64,000 nucleotides of DNA from CAWAYR01 sp050250875 (GCA_050250875.1 JBFWNV010000001.1:1922001-1986000); one strand, 5' to 3'. Shown: positions 41,584-50,131, numbered from the stretch's first letter. Numbers and translations: made by a program. The notes: a model not told the origin generated them from the sequence alone.

Positions 41584-44268
41584 TTACGGTTTCGCCTCCT
41601 TCCAGTTCTCGCCAATCCCCACGTCCACGTCGAGCGGGACGTTGAGCGCCACGGCGTTGGCCATGGCCTCGCGGACGAGATCGGCGGCGGCGTCGGCCTC
41701 CTCGCGCGGGGCCTCGAAGAGCAGCTCGTCGTGCACGGTGAGGATCATCCGCGCGTGCGGCAGGTCCTTGGCCAGCCGGGCATCGACGTCGATCATCGCC
41801 CGCTTCAGGATGTCGGCGGCGGTGCCCTGAATCGGCATGTTCACCGCCACGCGCTCGGCGGCCGAGCGAATCTGGCCGTTCTTGCTGGTGAGTTCGGGCA
41901 CCGGACGCTGGCGGCCGAACATCGTCCGCACGACGCCGGTGCGGCGGGCCTCCTCGAGGGTGGCGTCGATGAAGCCGCGCACCCTCGGGAAGCCGGCGAA
42001 GTAGGCCTCGATGAACTGCTGCGCCGCCTGCTGCGACACGCCGATGTCCTTCGACAGCGTGAACGCCGTCTTGCCGTAGAGCAGCGCGTAGTTGACGATC
42101 TTGGCGCGGCGGCGCAGTTCGTGGCGGTCGAGCCCGCTGTTCTCCCCGAAGACCTTGAGCGCGGTCTGGTCGTGGATGTCGTCGCCGCGCGCGAACGCCG
42201 CGGTGAGTGTCTCGTCGCCCGACAGATGCGCCAGCACCCGCAGCTCGATCTGCGAGTAGTCGGCCGAGATCAGCACGTGGCCGGGCTCGGCGACGAAGGC
42301 GCGGCGGATCTCGCGGCCGATCGCCGTGCGGATCGGGATGTTCTGCAGATTGGGATCGCTGCTGCTCAACCGGCCGGTGGCGGCCACTGCCTGGTTGAAC
42401 ACGGTGTGCACGCGCCCGGTCACCGGATGCACCAGCGCGGGCAGCGCGTCGATGTAGGTGCCCTTCAGCTTCGCCAGGCTGCGCCACTCGAGGATGAGGC
42501 GCGGCAGATCGTGGGTGAGCGCCAGCTCCTCCAGCACCTCGACCGCGGTGGAGGGCGTGCGGGTGGTGCCGGTGCGCTTCAGCACCGGCAGCTTCAGCTT
42601 CTCGAACAGGATCTCGCCGAGTTGTTTCGGAGAGCCGATGTTGAACGGCTCGCCGGCCAGCCGGTGGATCTCCGCCTGCAGCGTCGCCAGCTCCTGCTCG
42701 AGCTGCGCGGCCTGGGCCCCGAGCACGCGCGTGTCGACGCGCACGCCGACCCGCTCGAGGCCGGCCAGGATGGGGATGAGCGGCAGCTCGAGGTCGCGGT
42801 AAACGCGGGCCACGCCGACCCGATCGAGTTCCGGGGTGAACTTCTCGGCCAGCTGCCACGACAGATCGGCGCGTTCCCCGGCGTAGTCGAGCAGTGCCGC
42901 CGGCGGGAGCGAGGCGAAAGTGACCGCCTTGGCGCCCTTGCCGAGCACGTCGTCGGCGCTGAGCGCCTTGTAGCCGAGCTGCTCGAGGGCGACCGGCTCG
43001 AGATCCTGGCTCGAGCGCGAGGCGTCGAGCAGGTAGGCGGCCAGCATCGTGTCGAGGTCGAAGCCGGCCAGCGCCACGTCGAGTCGGCTGAGCACGACCG
43101 CCGCGAACTTCAGGTCGTGGCCGACTTTGGCAATCGCCGGGTCCTGCAGCACCGGACCGAGCGCCGCCAGTGCCGCGGTGCGGTCGAGCCCGGCCTCGCT
43201 GACCAGCGTGGCCTCGCCAAAGGGCAGGACGCGGGCCCGGCGCGGCGCCGTGGCCACCACCAGGCCGGCCACGGTGGCGCGCATTCCTGCCTCGCCATCG
43301 GCCAGAACGTGCAACGCCACCCGTCCGACGCGCCGGATCTCGGCCGCCAGGTCGCGCACGCCGTCGAGGGTCTCGACGACGGCATAGTCCTTCACCACCG
43401 ACTCGGCCGTCGGCGCGAACTCGGTGACGAGCGTGCGGAAGCCGAGCGTTGAGAACAGCGTGTAGCACCGCTCACGCGACGCCCCCTGGAAGCGCAGCGC
43501 CTCGGGATCGAACGCCACCGGCACCTCGGTGTCGATGGTGACCAGCCGGCGGCTCAGCCGGGCGTCGTCGGCGTGGGCGCCGAGCGCCTCGCGCTGCTTC
43601 TTCGCCTTCACCTCGCTCGTTCGATCGAGCAGCGCATCGAGCGACCCGAACGTGGCGATGAGATCGCGGGCGCCCTTCTCGCCGATGCCGGGCACGCCCT
43701 TGACGTTGTCGCTCGTGTCGCCCATGAGCGCCAGCACGTCCACCACCTGATCGGGCCGCACGCCGAACTTCTCCTGCACCCCGGCGGCGTCGAACCAGGC
43801 GCCCTCGTCCTTCGGGTTGTAGACGCGAATCGGCCCGCCGACGAGCTGGAAGAAGTCCTTGTCGCCGGTGACGATCGCCACCTCGAACCCGGCCGCGGCG
43901 GCTTGACGCGCCAGCGCCCCGATGACGTCGTCGGCCTCGTAGCCTTCGCTGGTCAGAATGGGCACGCCCATCGCGCGGCAGGCCTCGTGCACCCAGGGAA
44001 TCTGGTCGGCGAGATCGGGCGGCATCGGCGCCCGGTTGGCCTTGTAGTCGGCGGCGATCTGGTCGCGGAACGTCGCCGTCGGCAGGTCGAACGACGCGGC
44101 GATGTAGGCCGGATGGTGGTCGGCGAGCAGCTTGCGCAACATCGTGACGAAGCCGTAGACCGCGTTGGTCGATCGGCCGTCGGGCCCGGTCAGCCCACGG
44201 ATCGCGTGGTAGGCGCGATACATCTGGTTGCTGCCGTCGATGAGGAAGAGCGTGCGCGGCTCGGCCAT
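41584..44268 (-). CDS. polA: DNA polymerase I
   Basis: This 894-residue enzyme has three parts. The 5'-3' exonuclease domain (1 to about 290) starts TLFLIDGSNQMYRAYHAI and has helix-hairpin-helix GVPGIGEKGARDLI. A 3'-5' exonuclease-like domain spans about 310-490. The polymerase domain has motif A (LISADYSQIELRVLAHLSGD), motif B (RRRAKIVNYALLYGK) and motif C (MILTVHDELLFE). In the exonuclease-like domain the usual metal-binding Asp-x-Glu is replaced (VALHVLADGEA), and the Asp of the next motif is Ala (KVGHDLKFAAVVL), so proofreading is probably lost. It acts in Okazaki-fragment maturation and repair. A CATAAT element precedes the start by 15 bases. Confidence 0.96.
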   Translation of the reverse strand: MAEPRTLFLIDGSNQMYRAYHAIRGLTGPDGRSTNAVYGFVTMLRKLLADHHPAYIAASFDLPTATFRDQIAADYKANRAPMPPDLADQIPWVHEACRAMGVPILTSEGYEADDVIGALARQAAAAGFEVAIVTGDKDFFQLVGGPIRVYNPKDEGAWFDAAGVQEKFGVRPDQVVDVLALMGDTSDNVKGVPGIGEKGARDLIATFGSLDALLDRTSEVKAKKQREALGAHADDARLSRRLVTIDTEVPVAFDPEALRFQGASRERCYTLFSTLGFRTLVTEFAPTAESVVKDYAVVETLDGVRDLAAEIRRVGRVALHVLADGEAGMRATVAGLVVATAPRRARVLPFGEATLVSEAGLDRTAALAALGPVLQDPAIAKVGHDLKFAAVVLSRLDVALAGFDLDTMLAAYLLDASRSSQDLEPVALEQLGYKALSADDVLGKGAKAVTFASLPPAALLDYAGERADLSWQLAEKFTPELDRVGVARVYRDLELPLIPILAGLERVGVRVDTRVLGAQAAQLEQELATLQAEIHRLAGEPFNIGSPKQLGEILFEKLKLPVLKRTGTTRTPSTAVEVLEELALTHDLPRLILEWRSLAKLKGTYIDALPALVHPVTGRVHTVFNQAVAATGRLSSSDPNLQNIPIRTAIGREIRRAFVAEPGHVLISADYSQIELRVLAHLSGDETLTAAFARGDDIHDQTALKVFGENSGLDRHELRRRAKIVNYALLYGKTAFTLSKDIGVSQQAAQQFIEAYFAGFPRVRGFIDATLEEARRTGVVRTMFGRQRPVPELTSKNGQIRSAAERVAVNMPIQGTAADILKRAMIDVDARLAKDLPHARMILTVHDELLFEAPREEADAAADLVREAMANAVALNVPLDVDVGIGENWKEAKP

Positions 44269-44281
44269 GCAGGGAGACCGG

Positions 44282-44289
44282 TATTATGG
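44282..44289. promoter_or_regulatory. Overlapping divergent -10 elements between polA and the lipoprotein gene
   Basis: TATTAT (44282-44287, plus strand) and CATAAT (44289-44284, minus strand) share four bases and point away from each other. No clear -35 sequences are present. Confidence 0.5.
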
Positions 44290-44294
44290 TGCAG

Positions 44295-45080
44295 ATGTCG
44301 AACCGCAGGCGCGCCAGCGCGCCTCGTGTCCAGCGCGCGCTCCTGCACCTGGCGCGCCTCGCCGTGGCCGTGCTCGCGGTGCTCCCGGCGGCGGCGTGCC
44401 GCGATCTCGTCGCCCGCAAGTACGAATACGAAGAGGACGTCTACCTGCGGCTCGATGGCTCGGCCACCGTGTACGTCAACGCCGCGGTGCCGGCGCTGGT
44501 GGCGCTGCGTGGTGCGCCGCTGCCGATCGATCCGGCGGCACGTCTCGACCGCAACGACGTGCGGGCGTTCTACGCGGGGCCCGGTGTCACCGTCGGGTCG
44601 GTGAGCCTGTCACGCCGCGAAGGCCGGCGCTACGTGCATCTGCGGCTCGAGGTGGACGACATCCGTCGGCTGAGCGACCTGGCGCCGTTCGCCTGGTCGC
44701 GCTACCAGTTCGTGGATCGCGGCGGGTTGTGGGTGTTCACGCAGGAGGTCACGGCGGCCGCCGGTCAACCCGTGGGCGACGTCGGCTGGCAGGGCGACGA
44801 GCTGGCGGCCGTGCGGCTGCATCTGCCCAGCCGCGTGCCGTTCCACAACGCGCCGAGTCGCACCGTGGAACGCGGCAACATCATCAGTTGGGAACAGCCG
44901 CTCGCCGCGCGTGCCAAGGGCGAGCCGCTGGCGATCGAGGTGCACATGGAGCAGGAGTCGATCCTGTTCCAGACGCTGGCGCTCTTCGCCGGAATGGCCG
45001 TGCTCGCCCTGGCCGCCCTGGCGATGTTCGTCTGGTGGGTCCGCCGCATGGGCGCGCCCCACGCGCCCGTGCAGCCCTGA
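44295..45080 (+). CDS. Lipoprotein with C-terminal membrane helix, unknown function
   Basis: This 261-residue protein (an ATG at 44286 adds three residues) has a signal sequence with lipobox LPAAAC near residue 35, so it should be lipid-modified. A beta-rich domain follows (YEYEEDVYLRLDGSATVYVN onward), and a membrane helix lies near the end (ALFAGMAVLALAALAMFVWW) before a short basic tail. The combination of a lipobox and a C-terminal helix would tether it at both ends. No family is recognised. ATG 44295 is preferred because TATTAT ends 7 bases upstream. A terminator hairpin follows the stop. Confidence 0.78.
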   Translation: MSNRRRASAPRVQRALLHLARLAVAVLAVLPAAACRDLVARKYEYEEDVYLRLDGSATVYVNAAVPALVALRGAPLPIDPAARLDRNDVRAFYAGPGVTVGSVSLSRREGRRYVHLRLEVDDIRRLSDLAPFAWSRYQFVDRGGLWVFTQEVTAAAGQPVGDVGWQGDELAAVRLHLPSRVPFHNAPSRTVERGNIISWEQPLAARAKGEPLAIEVHMEQESILFQTLALFAGMAVLALAALAMFVWWVRRMGAPHAPVQP

Positions 45081-45086
45081 GATCTC

Positions 45087-45115
45087 GGACGCGGGGGCCC
45101 GCGTCCGTGCCTTTT
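45087..45115 (+). terminator. Rho-independent terminator
   Basis: A 9-bp perfect stem (GGACGCGGG/CCCGCGTCC) with a 2-base spacer at 45087-45106 is followed within 6 bases by TTTT. It starts 7 bases after the stop at 45080. GAGCCCC repeats follow (45117-45133). Confidence 0.75.
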
Positions 45116-45144
45116 CCGAGCCCCGAGCCCCGGGCTGCGTCAGT

Positions 45145-45699
45145 TCATTCAGTGATGCGTTCGAGCGCCGCCGCGACCTCCGCGTCGGTGCGCAGCGCGT
45201 TGGTCACCGTGAACTCGCCGAAGCCGATCGCCAGCGACCGCGCCAGCACCTTGTCCACCTCGCTGTTGACCGTGCCGGTGAGCGTGACGTGGCCGCGGTT
45301 GACGACGATGTGTATGGGCGGATTGGCCATCGCCGCGTAGTTCCAGAACGACGAGTTGCCGTAAATGGCGCGGGCGATGCGGAAGCGCAGCTCGTCGTCG
45401 AACTGCGACACCGGCAGCACCTGGATGTCGTTCTTCACGGCGGTCACGCCGTCGACCCGGGCGACGCGGCGTTCGATGTCGGTGCGCTTGTAGGGCATGG
45501 TGACCCAGCCCGAGAGCACCACGGCGCCGTCGTGGATGCTGGCGTCCACGCTGTCGAAGATCGTGAACTGCGTGTAGCGCGTGACCTGCTTCGAGATGTC
45601 GTTGAAGATCTGCAGATCCTCGCGCACCGGCTGGGCGCCCGCCGCGCCCGCCGTGATGACGAAGAGAGCGAAGGTGAGGGAGGCAATCCGCTTCAGCAT
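45145..45699 (-). CDS. Periplasmic protein with two BON domains
   Basis: This 184-residue protein has a signal peptide (SLTFALFVITAGAAGAQ) and two BON domains. The first is DASIHDGAVVLSGWVTMPYK to about residue 95, the second is IHIVVNRGHVTLTGTVNSEV to the end. BON domains bind phospholipid or attach proteins to the envelope, as in OsmY. GGAG nine bases before the ATG supports the start; an upstream in-frame extension to 45828 is Arg-rich and lacks a signal sequence. The 264-base gap upstream (45700-45963) shows no gene I can support. Confidence 0.87.
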   Translation of the reverse strand: MLKRIASLTFALFVITAGAAGAQPVREDLQIFNDISKQVTRYTQFTIFDSVDASIHDGAVVLSGWVTMPYKRTDIERRVARVDGVTAVKNDIQVLPVSQFDDELRFRIARAIYGNSSFWNYAAMANPPIHIVVNRGHVTLTGTVNSEVDKVLARSLAIGFGEFTVTNALRTDAEVAAALERITE

Positions 45700-45963
45700 G
45701 ACGTCCGCTCCACGAGAACCGATGCCGGTGTGCGCCGCTGGTGTCGCGGCGGTGCGGCCGCGCCGCACGACAGACTCCACTGCGAGCGGCGTGCCAACCT
45801 GGAGTCGCGTGCGGCGAGCGGATTTCACGAGGAGACCACGGCGGGGCCGCGGCCTGTGCTCGGGCGTGGACGGGTCGGGGTGACGACGCGGGCACGAAGG
45901 AGCCGCGGCCGCGTTCGGCGCGGCGGGGTGATTCGGTGGAAGCGGTGGCGCCGGGCCCTGCTT

Positions 45964-47028
45964 CTACCGTGACGCCATGTAGCCGCGCCGCGCCCGCACC
46001 GTGTAGCCCGGCTTGTTCAGCTCGACGCGGATGGTGTGCCAGCGGCCGTCGCGGTGCCCGGGCGCCGGGTAGCCGATGTAGTACTGCTTGCTCAGCTCGT
46101 CGGCGATGTTGGCGGTCGCCGGATCGAGGTCGCGGGCCGAGCGGACGATCTCGGTGCGGCCGCCGCTGTCGTCGGTGAGCTCGCGCAGTGCGCTCACGTT
46201 GACGCGGTCGTCGGCGCCGCGCCCGCCGCCGCCCCAGGTGCCGCCGCCGCCGCGGGGGCCCTGCGGCCACGGCGTGCCGCGGCCGCGCCCGCCGCCGCCC
46301 GGGAAGGGGAAGGGCAGACCGACCGGCGGCCGCATCACTGGCGGCGTCGAGCGCGGCCCGCCGAACACGGTCTCGGCCTGGCCATCGATGCCGACGGCGT
46401 AGACCAGCACCTCGGTGTCGCGAATCATCTGCTTCAGCTCGCCGACCGAGGTACGGCTGTTGGTGTCGTTGCCGTCCGAGACGATGAGCACGGCCTTCTT
46501 GCGATGTTCGCCACCCTGCGACATCGGCACCGCTTCGGCGACGGCGTCGTACATCGCGGTGCCGCCGGTGGGACTCACCCGCGCCAGGCGCCGGCTCACC
46601 AGCCGCTTGTCGGTGGTCCAGTCGTGCACCAGTTCGGGGCTGGCGCCGAAGCGGAACAGGAACACATCGTCTTCCGGCGCGAGCAGGTCGAGCAGGAAGC
46701 GATCCAGCGCCTGACGCGCCGACTCGATCTTGTCGCCGGCCATGCTGCCGCTGGTGTCGAGCGCGATGCCGAGGCTGACCGGCACGCGCTCGGCGCTGAA
46801 GTGGGTGACCTCCTGCTCGCGGCCGTCGTCGTGGACGATGAAGTCGTCCTGGGTGAGGCCCGAGATGAACCTGCCGGAGCGGTCGGTGACCGTGACGTTG
46901 ACGTTCACCAGTTCGACGCCGCTCTTGAACTTGAAGCCTTCCTGGCCGCGCAGCGACGGACCGCTGGCCAGCAGCAACGCCGCCGCGGCGGCGGCGGCGA
47001 CGGAGACGCGACGGGAGTGCGTGCGCAT
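45964..47028 (-). CDS. VWA-domain protein (VWFA-related, acidobacterial type)
   Basis: This 354-residue secreted protein has a signal peptide (SVAAAAAAALLLASGPSLRG) and an Ig-like segment (VELVNVNVTVTDRSGRFISG), then a von Willebrand A domain. The MIDAS metal site is intact: ALDTSGSMAG, a Thr in SPTGGTAMYDA and the Asp in VLIVSDGNDTN. This architecture fits TIGR03436. A Gly/Pro-rich loop near residues 240-275 is an insertion. The start at ATG 47028 is fixed by AGGAGG six bases upstream; that site lies at the very end of the preceding gene, whose stop is at 47040. It may mediate protein contacts in the periplasm. Confidence 0.9.
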   Translation of the reverse strand: MRTHSRRVSVAAAAAAALLLASGPSLRGQEGFKFKSGVELVNVNVTVTDRSGRFISGLTQDDFIVHDDGREQEVTHFSAERVPVSLGIALDTSGSMAGDKIESARQALDRFLLDLLAPEDDVFLFRFGASPELVHDWTTDKRLVSRRLARVSPTGGTAMYDAVAEAVPMSQGGEHRKKAVLIVSDGNDTNSRTSVGELKQMIRDTEVLVYAVGIDGQAETVFGGPRSTPPVMRPPVGLPFPFPGGGGRGRGTPWPQGPRGGGGTWGGGGRGADDRVNVSALRELTDDSGGRTEIVRSARDLDPATANIADELSKQYYIGYPAPGHRDGRWHTIRVELNKPGYTVRARRGYMASR

Positions 47029-47039
47029 GACCGTCCTCC

Positions 47040-47783
47040 TCACCGCGCTTCGGCCGTGCGATCGACCGACGCCGGCAGGTTGGTCCGCTGATCGACGTGC
47101 GGGCGCATGGTGCCCGCGGTGCGGAAGCTGACCCGGTAACGCGCCGCCGTCCGGGCCTCGCCGAGCGTCACCGCAAACGGCGATTCCTGGCCGGGCGCGA
47201 GTTCGAGGTGGTCGACCACGGCGGTGCGGGTGGCGATCAGGATGCCGGCGGGATCGAAGACCCGCACCTCGGCTTCGAGCTTGTCCACCGGGGTGCCGGT
47301 GGCGGGATTGCGGACCAGCCCCGAGACCGTCAGCACGCCGTCGGCGCGGTTGTGGGCGAGCGCGACCAGTTCCAGCGGCACGCTGACCACGTCGCCGGCG
47401 GCCGCGCGGCGCGTGCCGACCAGCGAGACGATCCCGGCGGTGACCACGAGCACCGCCGCGAAGGTGGCGCCCGCCATCAGCCAGTGCTGGCGGCCGGCAC
47501 TGCCCGAGCCCGACGTGTCGGCGGCCAGGAAGCGATCGCCAAGGGCGATGCCGCCGGGGGCCAGGGCCGGGGCGGCGGCCGGTGCGGCGTCGAGCGGCGC
47601 GGGTTCAGGCGTCGGCTCCGCGATCCCGGCCACGGCTTCGTGGACCCCGGCTGCGGCCGCCAGCGCGGCGACGCGTGCGGCCCGGCGCCGGCGGTCGGCC
47701 TGGGCGACCTGCCACGCCACCGTCAGCGACACCGCGGCCACGACCACCGACACCCCAGTGACGACGAGCAGCATCGTGTCCAT
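47040..47783 (-). CDS. Membrane protein with FxLYD-like C-terminal domain
   Basis: This 247-residue protein has two membrane helices (TMLLVVTGVSVVVAAVSLTVAW at the N-terminus and LMAGATFAAVLVVTAGIVSLV near residue 105), separated by an Ala/Pro-rich linker. The C-terminal beta domain (LTVSGLVRNPATGTPVDKLE and EVRVFDPAGILIATRTAVVD) resembles FxLYD-type domains. Function is unknown. It lies between a TonB-like gene and the VWA gene on the same strand, so the three may form an envelope unit. AAGGA upstream supports the start. Confidence 0.78.
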   Translation of the reverse strand: MDTMLLVVTGVSVVVAAVSLTVAWQVAQADRRRRAARVAALAAAAGVHEAVAGIAEPTPEPAPLDAAPAAAPALAPGGIALGDRFLAADTSGSGSAGRQHWLMAGATFAAVLVVTAGIVSLVGTRRAAAGDVVSVPLELVALAHNRADGVLTVSGLVRNPATGTPVDKLEAEVRVFDPAGILIATRTAVVDHLELAPGQESPFAVTLGEARTAARYRVSFRTAGTMRPHVDQRTNLPASVDRTAEAR

Positions 47784-47802
47784 TGCCTTGTCCTTGGCGA
47801 CG

Positions 47803-47819
47803 GTCCCGAATCGCGGGAC
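47803..47819 (-). other. Hairpin in the leader between the TonB-like gene and the next gene
   Basis: A 6-bp stem GTCCCG/CGGGAC with a 5-base loop lies between the stop at 47829 and the start at 47783. It could attenuate or process the shared transcript. Confidence 0.35.
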
Positions 47820-47828
47820 GGTCCCCAG

Positions 47829-48881
47829 CTACCGCAGCGAGAACTCCACCGACACTTCCACGATCACGTCCACCGGCGTGCCCTTCATGCGCGCCGGGGC
47901 GAACCGCCATTGCCGCACGGCGGCCGCGGCCTGCTGATCCAGCCCGGCCCCGAGGCCACTCAGGATGCGCACGTCGCTCACGCTGCCGTCGCGGCGGATG
48001 GTGATCTCCATTTCCACCGAGCCGGAGATATTTCGGCGGCGGGCCTCGTCGGTGTAGTTCGCCTTCACTTCCTTGAGCAGGCGGGGTGGTTCGACGCCGC
48101 TGCCGGGGCGATATGGGCCGCCGCCCATGCCGCCACCCGAGCCGTCGCCGATGCCCGAGCCGTTGCCCTCGCCGAGGCCGGCACCCTGGCCGGTGCCGGC
48201 GCCGCCGCCGTCCCCGGGGCCCTGGGTGGGCACCGGCGCGGGAGGCACCTCGCGCAGCACGCCCGGCGTGGTCTGCGCATCGGCCGGGGCCGAGGCGACC
48301 GGCGCGACGATGGTCTTCGCCTCGAGCGGCTCGCGCGGCTTTTCGATCGGCGCCGGCGGCGGCAGATCCCGCGCGGGCAAGGGGCTGTTCAGGGAGTGGT
48401 CGCCCTCGCGCTGCACCTTGGGCGCCGGCAGCTTCTGCTTCAGGCCGCCGCCGCCGCCGCCCCCGCCGGGGCCGGGCAGGGCGAGGTAGACCAGCCGCAC
48501 CGGCTCGTGGGACACGACCTCGTCGGGCGGGGCATCGGCGCTGAGCGACCAGCCGAGGCTGGCGACCACCGCGATGGCCAGGGCTGCCAGCCCGTGCAGG
48601 CCAGTCGACACGAGGACGGGCACGCCGCTGGGCCGGGCGAACTCCGGCGCCACCGCCACCACGGCGCGGTGGCCGCCCCCTACCGTGTCCCCGCGCGTCA
48701 GGGCTCGCACGGCGTCGATGGCCGCGTCTCTGGCCACCAGCGATTCCGGAGACAGCGGCGCGGACGCATCGATCGGGAGGTGCCCGCGCGCCGCCAGCTC
48801 GAGCACCACCGGCGGGGCGACTCGAGCCGCCGCGGCGATTTCGGCCAGCGAGAACACGTCGTCGTCAAGGAGCGCGGGCAT
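47829..48881 (-). CDS. TonB-family energy transducer-like protein with N-terminal HTH-like segment
   Basis: This 350-residue protein starts with a segment that looks like a MerR/excisionase-type helix-turn-helix (VFSLAEIAAAARVAPPVVLE, about residues 7-60). A membrane helix follows near residue 95 (LHGLAALAIAVVASLGWSL), then a Pro/Gly-rich periplasmic spacer. The C-terminal TonB domain covers roughly 265-350 (ANYTDEARRRNISGSVEMEI and QQAAAAVRQWRFAPARMKG). TonB proteins pass proton-motive energy to outer-membrane receptors. A DNA-binding-like N-terminus is unusual and may instead be a protein-interaction helix bundle. No ExbB/ExbD genes are in the window. Confidence 0.85.
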   Translation of the reverse strand: MPALLDDDVFSLAEIAAAARVAPPVVLELAARGHLPIDASAPLSPESLVARDAAIDAVRALTRGDTVGGGHRAVVAVAPEFARPSGVPVLVSTGLHGLAALAIAVVASLGWSLSADAPPDEVVSHEPVRLVYLALPGPGGGGGGGGLKQKLPAPKVQREGDHSLNSPLPARDLPPPAPIEKPREPLEAKTIVAPVASAPADAQTTPGVLREVPPAPVPTQGPGDGGGAGTGQGAGLGEGNGSGIGDGSGGGMGGGPYRPGSGVEPPRLLKEVKANYTDEARRRNISGSVEMEITIRRDGSVSDVRILSGLGAGLDQQAAAAVRQWRFAPARMKGTPVDVIVEVSVEFSLR

Positions 48882-49082
48882 GGCTGCAGCCGTTCCTTCG
48901 CAAAACGCTTGCCGGATCGCGGCGACCCTGGCTCTCCCGCCGGCGCCACCCGCCGGCTCTGAATTTCGGCTAAATCCGATGCTCCCAGGCCCCCGGCCCG
49001 ACTCCACCGCCAGGCATGTGGCAGCGTGGGGACATCGGGGTGTCCTCAGGAGTGACCCGCCGCCGCGATCGCTGCCGCCCCT

Positions 49083-49088
49083 TATACT
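49083..49088 (+). promoter_or_regulatory. Putative -10 element (TATACT)
   Basis: It ends 8 bases before the ATG at 49097, predicting a leaderless or near-leaderless mRNA. The 215-base gap before the ATG contains nothing else I can identify. Confidence 0.5.
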
Positions 49089-49096
49089 CCTGCCCC

Positions 49097-49867
49097 ATGA
49101 GCAGCGACACGGCATTCGCGGGCAAGGTGGCAATGGTGACGGGGGCGAGTTCGGGCATCGGCCGGGCGACGGCGCTGGCCCTGGTTCGCGAGGGGGCGTC
49201 GGTGGTGCTCGTCGCCAGGGACGCCGGAGCGCTGGCCGACACGGCGGCGGCGGCAGGCGGCGCGACCCACGTGGTGCCCGCCGACGTCACCGCCGCCGAC
49301 ACGCCGGCGCGCGTCGTCGGTGCGGCGGTGGAGCGGTTCGGCGGGATCGACGTCCTGGTGAACGCGGCCGGCATCATCGGCACCGCGTCGACCGACGCCA
49401 CCCCGGACGACCTCTACGACCGCATGTTCGCCATCAACGTGCGGGCGCCGTTCCGGCTGATGCGCGAGGCGTTCCCGCAGCTCAAGGCGCGTCGCGGCAA
49501 CGTCGTCAACATCTCGAGCGTGAACGGGCTGCGCGCCTTCGCCGGCGTCGCCGTCTACTGCTCGAGCAAGGCGGCGCTCGACCACCTGTCGCGCTGCGCG
49601 GCGCTCGACTGGGCACCGCACGGCGTGCGCGTGAACTGCGTGAACCCGGGCGTCACCGTGACCAACCTGCACACCCGCGGCGGCATGGACGCCGAACGCT
49701 ACGCCGCGTTCCTGCAGCGGGCGAAGGAGACGCATCCGCTCGGCCGCCCCGGCACCCCCGAGGACATCGCCGAGGCCGTGCTGTTCGTCGCCTCCGACCG
49801 GGCCGGCTGGATGACCGGCGACACCATCGCCGTCGACGGCGGACGACACCTCACCTGCCTGAGGTAA
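49097..49867 (+). CDS. SDR family oxidoreductase
   Basis: This 256-residue classical short-chain dehydrogenase has the cofactor motif TGASSGIGRA, NAAGIIG, the catalytic Ser in VVNISSVNG and the catalytic YxxxK as YCSSKAALDH. The C-terminus WMTGDTIAVDGGRHLT is typical. It probably reduces or oxidises a small carbonyl or alcohol with NAD(P); the substrate is unknown. A start at 49016 would add an Arg/Cys-rich stretch and is disfavoured. It is monocistronic, followed by the GATC-rich repeat region. Confidence 0.9.
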   Translation: MSSDTAFAGKVAMVTGASSGIGRATALALVREGASVVLVARDAGALADTAAAAGGATHVVPADVTAADTPARVVGAAVERFGGIDVLVNAAGIIGTASTDATPDDLYDRMFAINVRAPFRLMREAFPQLKARRGNVVNISSVNGLRAFAGVAVYCSSKAALDHLSRCAALDWAPHGVRVNCVNPGVTVTNLHTRGGMDAERYAAFLQRAKETHPLGRPGTPEDIAEAVLFVASDRAGWMTGDTIAVDGGRHLTCLR

Positions 49868-49936
49868 GACAGCGCCGAGGTCGGCACATCGGGTGATTTG
49901 TCGATGTCTTGACCGGTTGACCAATCTGGACGAATT

Positions 49937-50029
49937 CACGATCTGTCGGTCCAATGATCTGTCGGGGCGCGATCACCAGATCACCAGATCGCCAGGCCAG
50001 ATCAACCGATCACCAGATCAACCGATCAG
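49937..50029. repeat. GATC-rich tandem repeat region
   Basis: Nine GATC words occur in about 90 bases, built from short units such as GATCACCA (twice in tandem) and AGATCAACCGATCA (twice). It lies between the SDR and rhodanese genes, a gap of 253 bases (49868-50120). No ORF is supported there. Confidence 0.7.
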
Positions 50030-50084
50030 CAGTTCTCATCCCTGCGCCCGTCCCCGTGAACTGCGGGCACGTCCCGCGTCTCCT

Positions 50085-50131
50085 GTTGACATCCGACAAG
50101 AGGCGGTCCACTCTTGTCGAATGTCGACAAC
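50085..50131 (+). promoter_or_regulatory. Dyad-symmetric element overlapping a promoter and start codon
   Basis: GTTGACATCCGACAAGAG (50085-50102) is mirrored by CTCTTGTCGAATGTCGACAAC (50111-50131), with one mismatch and a 3-base insertion, across an 8-base spacer. The left arm includes a perfect -35 TTGACA (50086-50091), and the rhodanese ATG at 50121 lies in the right arm. It may be a repressor operator or an RNA hairpin that hides the start codon. Confidence 0.5.
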
